Shown one piece after another: positions 1 to 5,453 of a stretch of DNA of 5,453 nt (its first letter is position 1; each line of letters starts with the position of its first letter). The notes under the pieces are model-generated. The model saw nothing but the letters and a program-made list of their open reading frames with translations. It did no database searches and was not told where the DNA came from. Source of the stretch: Candidatus Endoriftia persephone str. Hot96_1+Hot96_2 (GTDB lineage Bacteria > Pseudomonadota > Gammaproteobacteria > Chromatiales > Chromatiaceae); contig AASF01002158.1 of assembly GCA_000168735.1 (NCBI GenBank), positions 1-5,453 on the forward strand, in the 5' to 3' direction. The position numbers were made by a program, and so were the translations under genes.

Positions 1-2715
1 GATCATGGTGTTGGCGGTTGGCACGTCGATGCCATCTCTCAACGAGGGTGGTGCAGACCAGCAGGTTGAAGCAGCTGATGGTAGAAGTCACGCGTGATGC
101 CTTCCAGCTCGCGCTCGCGCATCTGGCCGTGGGCCACCTGCAGGCGCACTCCGGGCAGCAGCTCTTCGAGACGCTGCGCTATGTTCTCGACTGGTGCTGA
201 CCTCGTTATGCAGAAAGTAGATCTGCCCGCCGCGCTTCAGCTCACGCTGGCAGGCTTCCTGGATCAGCGCGTCGTTCCACTGGGCTGATGAAGGTCTTGA
301 CCGGATGGCGCAGCGCCGGTGGGGTGGCGATCACAGATAGGTCGCGCATCCCCGACATCGCCATGTTTGAGGGTGCGTGGGATCGGGGTGGCGGTGAGGG
401 TGAGTAGGTCGACCTCGCTGCGCAGCGCCTTGAACCGCTCCTTGTGGCGTACCCCGAAGCGGTGTTCCTCGTCGATGATAACCAAGCCCAGATCCTTGAA
501 GCTGATGCTATCCGAGAGCAGTTTGTGGGTGCCTATCACGATGTCGATGGTGCCGTCGGCTAGGCCGTCGATCACCTTCTGCTGCTGCTTGCCAGTGCGG
601 AAGCGCGACAGGCTTTCGAGCCGCACCGGCCAGTCGGCGAAACCGGTCGGCGAAGTTCTGATAGTGCTGCTGGGCGAGCAGGGTAGTGGGGACCAGTACC
701 GCGACCTGCTTGTTGCCCTGGGTCGCCATGAAGGTGGCGCGCATTGCCACCTCGGTCTTGCCGAAGCCGACATCGCCGCACACCACCCGGTCCATCGGCT
801 GAGGTGATGCCATATCGGCCAGCACCGATTCGATGGTCTGCTGCTGGTCCGGGGTCTCCTCGAACTCGAAGGAGGCAGCAAAGGCCTGATACTCGGCATC
901 GGGCTCCGGGGAAAGCGACACCCCTGACGAGCGGCGCGGCGAGCGTAGATCTCCAGCAGTTCCGCCGCCACGTCGCGCACCTGCTTGGCGGCGCGCTTTT
1001 TGACCTTCTCCCACTGGTCGCTGCCGAGCCGGTGCAGCGGTGCGTTCTCCGGTGAGGCGCCGGCGTAGCGACTGATCAGGTGCAGTGAGGCGACCGGCAC
1101 GTAGAGCTTGTCCCCCTTGGCATACTCCAGGGTGAGAAACTCGGTGGTCATGCCGCCGACCTCCAGGGGTCTGCAGACCGAGGTAGCGGCCGACGCCATG
1201 CTCTTCGTGGACCACCGCGCGCGCCCGACGTGCAGCTCGGTGAGGTTGCGCACGATCTGGTCCGGGTCTTGGCTGACCTTGCGCCGGCGCCGCTCCTGAC
1301 GCACCCGTTCACCGTAGAGTTGGGCCTCGGTGATCAGGGCGATATCGTCTAGCAGCAGCCCCTGGTTCGAGAGGCGCGACGGTTAGTGCCGATCGGGATG
1401 TCGCTGGGCGAGGGAAGCTGTGCCAATTCTCGACCAGCTGGTGCGCTGATGCCAACAGTCTTTCAGGGGTCGACAGCAGGATCTCACGGGGGCCGGCGCT
1501 CTCGGCGATAAACAACACCCGGTGGTTGTGGTCGGCGAGAAACGCCTGCAGCGCTGCGGCGGGGTGCTGCGCCCGGGCCTGGATTGCCAGCGGCGGCAAC
1601 AGTTGGCTGTCGAAGTTGATGGGCGCGCTATAGCCTTTGCTACGTTGGGCGATCTCGTTCGACTGGTAGCGGATAGAGGCACCCTGGTTTGAGTGCGGTG
1701 GAGAGTTCGTCCGGGCTGAGGTAGAGCTGCTGAGGGTGGTAGCAGAAGGACGCTCGATGTCGTGGCGGGCGCTCTGCGAAGCGTTCCTCTACCTGTTGGA
1801 AAAAGGCTTCGGCCTGCTCCCGCACCCCTGCATCGATCATCAGCAGGCGATTTTCTGGCAGATAGTCGAAGAGTGTGGCGGTCTGTTCGAAAAACAGCGG
1901 CAGGTAGTACTCCAGCCCGCCGGGCAACCGGCCTTCGCTGACCTCCTGGTAGATCAGGCTGCGCTGCAGGTCGCCCTCGAACTGATTGCGGTAGTTGCGG
2001 CGGAACAGGGTGGTGCCAGCCTCGTCGAGGGGGAACTCGCGGGCCGGCAGCATGTGGATTCTGGTCGATCTTCTCCAGCGAGCGCTGGCTCTCCGGATCG
2101 AAGGTGCGGATGGTCTCCACCTCGTCATCGAACAGGTCGATGCGGAAGGGCTGTTCACTGCCCATCGGGAACACATCCAGCAGCGAGCCGCGCACCGCGA
2201 ACTCGCCATGTCCCAGCACTTGGGAGACGCACTGGTAGCCGCTGCGCTCCAGACGCCTGCGGGTCTGGTCCAGATTGAGTTGCTGACCGATGTCGACAAT
2301 CAAGGCGTGGTGTTCGAGGAAGGATGGCGGCGGCAGACGCTGCATCAGGGTGCTGGCCGGCAGCACCAGAATTGCCCGCTGGGTGCGCGGCAGTTGGTAG
2401 AGCGTCAGCAGACGTTGTGAGATCAACTCCGGCAACGGCGAGAAGACGTCGTAGGGGAGGGTTCTCCCATTCGGTTAGGGCGATCACCGGCAGGCCCTGC
2501 TCTTCGAGGAAGAACCCCAGCGCGCTTTCCAGCCGGTTGGCGCTCTGGACCTCATCGGTGACCACCAGCGTCAATCCCTCAAAGGCCTCTGCGCTGCGGG
2601 CGATTGCGAGCGCTATGCTGCTGCCACGCAACCCGCCCCACTGCAGACGCTCTGCGTCACCTTCAGGAAATGGGGGCTGGAAGGGGGAGTGAGGTCTGAG
2701 CTGTGCTGAGGTCAT
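1..2715 (-). CDS. mfd: Transcription-repair coupling factor Mfd (3' end outside window; multiple frameshifts)
   Basis: Mfd is the cytoplasmic ATPase that removes RNA polymerase stalled at DNA lesions and recruits UvrA for nucleotide-excision repair. Read in order from 2715 are: the UvrB-homology region ([19 protein letters not shown], then [20 protein letters not shown] and the [11 protein letters not shown] segment); the polymerase-interaction region ([34 protein letters not shown]); Walker [10 protein letters not shown] at 751-777; DEEH box at 462-473; [12 protein letters not shown]; and [15 protein letters not shown] and [10 protein letters not shown] motifs at the left edge. About 250 C-terminal residues (rest of the second motor domain and the autoinhibitory D7) lie beyond base 1. 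The frame must be shifted near 2460, 2063, 1689, 1413, 1407, 1387, 1365, 1220, 1167, 921, 641, 365, 283, 198, 75 and 37. Almost all are one extra base; 921 is one missing base and 1220 is ambiguous. Restored frames contain no other stops, so the gene is probably intact in the organism. The ATG at 2715 has only a weak GGA upstream. Identity is very secure; frameshift positions are approximate. Confidence 0.95.
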
Positions 2716-2718
2716 CAG

Positions 2719-2748
2719 AATTCCGTGCGATAAACAGGCGACGGAATT
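2719..2748. repeat. Inverted repeat just upstream of the mfd start
   Basis: AATTCCGT (2719-2726) is mirrored perfectly by ACGGAATT (2741-2748) across a 14-base gap. A second pair, TGCGA (2726-2730) and TCGCA (2750-2754), interleaves with it. In the mfd transcript this lies directly before the start codon and could fold as a hairpin, or it could be a protein-binding dyad. The function is unknown and the arms are short, so chance is possible. Confidence 0.4.
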
Positions 2749-2817
2749 GTCGCATAAAGCGGTGTTTAAGGTTAGGAGGGGTCGGGGTCGTATTAAGGTA
2801 AACCCCTATAAGCATTC

Positions 2818-2831
2818 TTGATTACGATCAA
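2818..2831. promoter_or_regulatory. Perfect FNR/ANR (CRP-family) binding site
   Basis: TTGATTACGATCAA matches the established FNR/ANR consensus TTGAT-N4-ATCAA at every specified base, and the symmetry extends one more pair (C2817 and G2832). FNR-type regulators are oxygen-sensing iron-sulfur proteins that activate genes under low oxygen. The site lies between mfd and the cytochrome gene, 335 bases before the cytochrome start. Control of the cytochrome is inferred. Because the site is symmetrical, action toward mfd cannot be excluded. Related CRP-family proteins such as DNR recognise nearly the same motif. Confidence 0.75.
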
Positions 2832-2850
2832 GGTGACTCCACGAACAGGA

Positions 2851-2859
2851 TGTGAGCAT
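2851..2859 (+). promoter_or_regulatory. Candidate extended -10 element of a class II FNR-dependent promoter
   Basis: If the FNR box is centred at -41.5, as in class II activation, transcription would start near 2866 and the -10 hexamer would fall at 2854-2859. That hexamer is GAGCAT (three of six matches to TATAAT, including the important second A and final T). It is directly preceded by TGT, the extended -10 signature. The spacing fits exactly but the hexamer is weak, as activator-dependent promoters often are. This would give the cytochrome gene a leader of about 300 bases. Confidence 0.4.
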
Positions 2860-2947
2860 TCGCCTCGCGAAAGCTGAAGAATAAGAAGGAAATTCGCGCA
2901 GTTTGCGAAGCCATGCTGTCCCTGTCTAGTTGTATCTGTAGGGTTGG

Positions 2948-2965
2948 TGGGAGAAAACACTCCCA
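2948..2965 (+). other. Hairpin in the presumed cytochrome-gene leader
   Basis: TGGGAG (2948-2953) and CTCCCA (2960-2965) form a perfect six-pair stem with loop AAAACA. A T-rich stretch with five Ts follows about ten bases later (2977-2981). This is too far from the stem for a classical terminator, but a pausing or attenuation role is possible. Function is inferred only from the structure and its place between the FNR box and the start codon. Confidence 0.4.
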
Positions 2966-3120
2966 GCCTTTATCACTTTTTCCTGTCCGGGTTAATGATG
3001 TATTCCGAGTCGACTATCGCTTGTAGAAGTGTGTCGATACTGGAAGGTTCAATCATTTTTTCTGCTTCTGGTTGGTAACACGGATTGGATTGCAACGCTT
3101 TCGCTTTCCCTGATCAGGTT

Positions 3121-3138
3121 GTCGGTACCCTTACCGGC
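3121..3138 (+). other. Hairpin immediately upstream of the cytochrome ribosome-binding site
   Basis: Bases 3121-3127 pair with 3132-3138 (core CGGTA/TACCG, extended by a G-U and a G-C pair) around a CCCT loop, giving a seven-pair stem that ends 14 bases before the Shine-Dalgarno sequence. It could influence ribosome access or transcript stability. No known riboswitch or RNA family is recognised. Confidence 0.35.
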
Positions 3139-3152
3139 GTTCAACATTGCTG

Positions 3153-3157
3153 AGGAG
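3153..3157 (+). promoter_or_regulatory. Ribosome-binding site deciding the cytochrome start
   Basis: AGGAG at 3153-3157 lies nine bases before the ATG at 3167, which starts a typical signal peptide (MRKWWLLGIG). The in-frame ATG at 3158 directly abuts the AGGAG and so has no spacer. The upstream in-frame GTG at 3029 would add about 46 residues unlike any secretion signal. The 3167 start is therefore preferred. Confidence 0.75.
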
Positions 3158-3166
3158 ATGAAAGCG

Positions 3167-4612
3167 ATGAGAAAATGGTGGCTACTGGGGATTGGTGCCG
3201 CACTGCTGCTTACCCACGGGTTTGCAGTCGCGTCGGTCAAAGCCCCTCCGAAAGAGATGTCTACTGAAACCAAGGCGTGCGTTAAGTGCCATAAAAAGAA
3301 TAACCCTGGCCTGATTCAGGCATGGGGTGCCAGCAAACACTATGGTGCCAATGTAGGTTGTTACGAGTGTCATGCGGCGGATGCCAAAGACCCGGATGCC
3401 TATATCCATGACGACAAGAAGGTGAAGAAACATATCTCGATTATCGTTTCACCTAAAGACTGTGCGAACTGTCATGAGGCTGAAGCGGCAGAGATGAAGA
3501 AATCTCACCATGCGGATGCCGGTAAGATTATGGGTTCTCTGGATAACCCTGCTCGCAGAGGTTATTGAAGGCGATAGTGGCTTCATTACCGAAGGATTCC
3601 CCTGAGGGTAACTCGGCAGCGGCAGTTAATGGTTGCTGGCAGTGCCACGGATCTCAGGTGAAGGTACTGAAGGATGGTCAACTGGATCCAGCGACTTGGC
3701 CGAACACCGGTATTGGTCGAATCAATCCGGATGGCTCCAAGGGTAGCTGCGCAGCTTGTCACTCTCGCCACCAGTTTTCTGCAGCACAGGCGCGTCAGCC
3801 TGAGAACTGCGGCAAGTGTCACATGGGGCCAGATCATCCTCAGATCGAGATCTACAACGAGTCCAAACACGGTATCGCCTATCGCGCAGACCGCGAGAAG
3901 ATGAACATGGACAACGCCAAGTGGGTCGTGGGTGAGGACTACTACGTAGCACCAACCTGTGCTACCCTGCCACATGAGTGCAACCAGAAAGCCAGGGCAT
4001 TACCCATGATGTGGGCGATCGTCTGAGCTGGAACAACCGTCCTCCTGTCTCCAAGAAGCAGGGTTGGGTTAAAGGTACCGTGGGATGGGAAGATCGTCGC
4101 GACAAGATGAAAGATGTCTGTAACGCTTGCCATGAAGAGAGTTGGACAGAGAACTGGTACACCCAGTATGACGGTCTGGTCGATCTCTACAACCGCAAGT
4201 ATGGCGAGCCTGGGTTGAAGCTGATGAAGGCTGCCCAAGCCGCTGATCAAAGGGCCAAAGTTCTCGAACAAGATCGACTTTATCTGGTTTGAGCTATGGC
4301 ATCATGAGGGACGTCGTGCACGTATGGCGGCTTCCATGCAGGGGCCGGATATCACTCACTGGGAAGGTACTTACGATCTGGGTAAGAACTTCTACACCGA
4401 GCTGGTTCCTGAGCTGAAAGAGCTAATGCGAGCATGGGCAAGCACGGTAGTGCAGCCGACAAGAAGGCAGCAGAAAATCTGGCGAAGGCTTCTGGATGAG
4501 GTGCTGAATATGGAAGAGCACAAGTGGTTCCTTGGCAAGATGGATCCGGCCAAGGCCAAGGCTCGTAAGGCACGTCAGGAAGAGTTTAAGAAACCGTTAC
4601 AAGGAACACTAA
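3167..4612 (+). CDS. hao: Octaheme c-type cytochrome, hydroxylamine oxidoreductase (HAO) family (frameshifted in this sequence)
   Basis: This is a secreted multiheme cytochrome that should act in the periplasm on hydroxylamine, nitrite or nitric oxide. A signal peptide (MRKWWLLGIGAALLLTHGFA, probable cut after AVA) is followed by eight heme motifs: CVKCH (3278), CYECH (3359), CANCH (3461), CWQCH (3634), CAACH (3748), CGKCH (3808), CATCH (3958, after removing one extra C) and CNACH (4119). Family hallmarks are NGCWQCHGS, GPDHPQIEIYNESKHG and FELWHHEGRRARM-ASMQGPD, then HWEGTYDLGKNFYTE and a C-terminal NMEEHKWFLGKMDP segment. Frames must be repaired near 3548, 3600, 3966, 3992, 4231, 4487 and 4595 (one extra base each) and 4426 (one missing). 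The result is 479 residues ending at TAA 4610-4612 with no other stops. A tyrosine at 4372-4374 may correspond to the heme-crosslinking tyrosine of true HAO; if so, oxidation is possible, and if not, nitrite reduction is more likely. No haoB-like or cytochrome c554-like partner is adjacent. Family assignment is secure; direction of catalysis is not. Confidence 0.9.
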
Positions 4613-4648
4613 GTAACGTTTTAAAACGACTGTCTTTCTAGAAAATGG

Positions 4649-4687
4649 AAAACCCTCCACCCACTTGCGGGGCGGGAGGGTTTTTTT
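4649..4687 (+). terminator. Intrinsic terminator after the cytochrome gene, possibly bidirectional
   Basis: AAAACCCTCC (4649-4658) pairs with GGAGGGTTTT (4675-4684), with further C-G pairing inside, and the run of seven Ts (4681-4687) completes a standard Rho-independent terminator. It begins 36 bases after the repaired stop codon. Read on the minus strand, the same stem is followed by TTTTCC, so it can also end the convergent gene that stops at 4742. This supports a single-gene transcription unit for the cytochrome. Confidence 0.9.
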
Positions 4688-4741
4688 CCTGGGTTGTGAT
4701 TCTGTACGTGTGCGATGAAGTCATGCGCAATGCCCTGATAA

Positions 4742-5020
4742 TCAGTCCGGCACCTCCCACCCAAGAACCTGGCCTTCATCAAACCATACATAGCTGTGTA
4801 ACTTGGAGCTTGGATGGTAGTACCAGCTGGTGAATATCTGTTGTTCAATTCGAGCCGGCTTGCCTAGCAGTTTCTGGATATCGTCGCTGCTCATCTCTCT
4901 CTTGATTCGTCGCCAGAGAATGGGGTCCTTCCAGCGATCTTTGGCGTTTGTCTCCTCCAATAATCGCTCAAGCGCAGTCACTCGATTTTCCAGATCAGTG
5001 ATTCGCTGCTCCAGGCGCAT
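4742..5020 (-). CDS. Small envelope protein with coiled coil and SmpA/OmlA (BamE-like) domain
   Basis: The readable frame starts at ATG 5020 and codes for 92 residues. Residues 1-25 (MRLEQRITDLENRVTALERL and following) show the heptad pattern of a short coiled coil, suggesting oligomerisation. Residues 35-92 fit the SmpA/OmlA fold: W-RRIKREMSSDDIQKLLGKP, then SWYYHPSS, then VWFDEGQVLGWEVP, with the family's LGKP and terminal W-x-x-P signatures. BamE itself is an outer-membrane lipoprotein of the beta-barrel assembly machine. This protein lacks a visible lipobox and is probably a periplasmic relative of unknown role. The true start is likely upstream, where a signal peptide is broken by frame errors. 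It converges on the cytochrome gene and shares its terminator. Domain assignment is from pattern recognition; specific function is not known. Confidence 0.75.
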   Translation of the reverse strand: MRLEQRITDLENRVTALERLLEETNAKDRWKDPILWRRIKREMSSDDIQKLLGKPARIEQQIFTSWYYHPSSKLHSYVWFDEGQVLGWEVPD

Positions 5021-5104
5021 CTCATCTGCAAGCGCCTGAGTTGCAGATCAACACAGAGGCAACGAGTGGTGTAAGCAGTATTGCTCAATGACTTTATGCG
5101 CCAA
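5021..5104 (-). other. Probable signal-peptide coding region of the BamE-like protein, interrupted by frameshifts
   Basis: Directly upstream of ATG 5020, in the same frame, the codons give SATQALADE, a good signal-peptidase end (ALA then DE). The hydrophobic core AILLTPLVASVL is present in another frame just before it. A candidate TTG start at 5104 is in frame with ATG 5020 and is preceded by AAGGAGAG (5115-5108). One missing base near 5088 and one extra base near 5050 would join start, core and cleavage site into a signal peptide of about 26 residues and remove the stop codon that otherwise blocks it. This is reconstruction, not direct reading. Confidence 0.5.
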
Positions 5105-5453
5105 TCTCTCTCCTTGTCAGGAAGAGATGCGTTGCATGAGATTCTTGAGAAGTTACGAAAGTTCTTCATGGCAACCTTTGGAATTTAGAGTCAGTTAGAT
5201 TGGGAAGGGAGCTTTAGAACCCACTGAATGAGGCCCTATAATCAATCGGTTATGGGGTGCGGATCGGGTGTAATAGCAGTCTCTCTAGCAAACAACGGAA
5301 CACCTGCTGCAGCCAGGGTTCCAGAGGGAGCGAAACAGTTCTCGTGGGTGTTGGATCTGTCCGTTATCATTTGGGATCAACGGGGGAATGTGTAGTATCT
5401 GCTGGTTTTCCGTGATTTGCCCCCATCAGCTTCTTTCCCCTTGTGGAGCGGAT
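5105..5453. other. Region without a supported gene
   Basis: No frame longer than about 30 codons with a recognisable product is present on either strand, and no tRNA or rRNA is apparent. The left part probably holds the promoter of the BamE-like gene. On the plus strand TTTAGA (5213-5218) and TATAAT (5237-5242), 18 bases apart, resemble a sigma-70 promoter firing rightward, but no gene follows before the edge. Given the frequent frame errors elsewhere, a broken short gene here cannot be excluded. Confidence 0.5.

Larger units (their letters stand above)
2716..3166. other. Divergent intergenic region between mfd and the octaheme cytochrome gene
   Basis: This 451-base stretch separates two divergently transcribed genes and shows no convincing coding sequence. 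It is unusually long for a bacterial spacer and carries several short symmetrical elements: the mfd-proximal dyad, an AGGGGT/ACCCCT pair (2777-2782 and 2802-2807), a perfect FNR-type box (2818-2831), a hairpin at 2948-2965, the 10-base palindrome CCTGATCAGG (3109-3118), and a hairpin at 3121-3138 next to the ribosome-binding site. By eye it is less GC-rich than mfd. The likely content is control DNA plus a leader of about 300 bases for the cytochrome gene. Confidence 0.7.

Noticed and set aside
1736..2420. Plus-strand open frames opposite mfd
   Set aside because: They are antisense shadows of a GC-rich conserved coding region and show no recognisable domains.
2913..3026. A 37-codon open frame in the intergenic region
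   Set aside because: The nearest purine-rich stretch is too far upstream, the composition is unlike the neighbours, and it is short enough to occur by chance.
3029..3166. Upstream extension of the cytochrome gene to an in-frame GTG at 3029
   Set aside because: The extra residues do not resemble a secretion signal, whereas the ATG at 3167 has a well-spaced AGGAG and begins a classic signal peptide.
3548..3604. Programmed ribosomal frameshifting in the cytochrome gene
   Set aside because: There are eight shifts in this gene and more in mfd, with no slippery heptamers or consistent downstream structure; error explains all of them at once.
4645..4833. Plus-strand open frame spanning the terminator and the end of the BamE-like gene
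   Set aside because: It runs through the terminator hairpin and T tract and overlaps a convergent conserved gene.
5388..5453. Plus-strand ATG after GGGGGA, open to the window edge
   Set aside because: Only 22 codons are visible, the purine run touches the ATG without a proper spacer, and no family is recognisable.
1..5453. CRISPR array, insertion sequence, tRNA or phage system
   Set aside because: No regularly spaced repeats, transposase motifs, terminal repeats or tRNA-like cloverleaf were seen on either strand.

Overview
The window looks like a piece of a gammaproteobacterial chromosome. The mfd reading closely follows the Escherichia coli type of protein, and the octaheme cytochrome resembles the hydroxylamine-oxidoreductase-like proteins found in ammonia- and methane-oxidising and some sulfur-oxidising Gammaproteobacteria. 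I cannot name a species. A free-living or symbiotic sulfur oxidiser is a reasonable guess, but it is inference.

Layout. Bases 1-2715 (minus strand) hold the first three quarters or so of mfd, the transcription-repair coupling factor, cut by the left edge of the window. Bases 2716-3166 are a long divergent intergenic region with a perfect FNR/ANR-type box (TTGAT-TACG-ATCAA, 2818-2831), a plausible extended -10 at the right distance, and two hairpins in the presumed leader. Bases 3167-4612 (plus strand) encode a secreted octaheme c-type cytochrome of the HAO family, with all eight CxxCH motifs once the reading frame is repaired. A strong intrinsic terminator (4649-4687) follows and probably also serves the convergent gene at 4742-5020 (minus strand), a small periplasmic or envelope protein with a short coiled coil and a SmpA/OmlA (BamE-like) domain. 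Its signal peptide lies upstream in broken frames (5021-5104). Bases 5105-5453 show no gene I can support.

The most striking technical feature is frame breakage. All three genes are interrupted by about two dozen single-base shifts, nearly all extra bases, often in short C/G runs. Once these are removed, well-conserved proteins read through with no other stops. The repaired cytochrome comes to exactly 480 codons. This points to sequencing or assembly error rather than gene decay, and automatic gene calls here would give a dozen spurious fragments.

Biologically, the genes do not form one operon. mfd is housekeeping DNA repair. The HAO-like cytochrome seems to be a single-gene transcription unit with its own anaerobic-type control site, which suggests a role in periplasmic nitrogen-oxide or hydroxylamine chemistry under low oxygen. 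The small envelope gene is independent.
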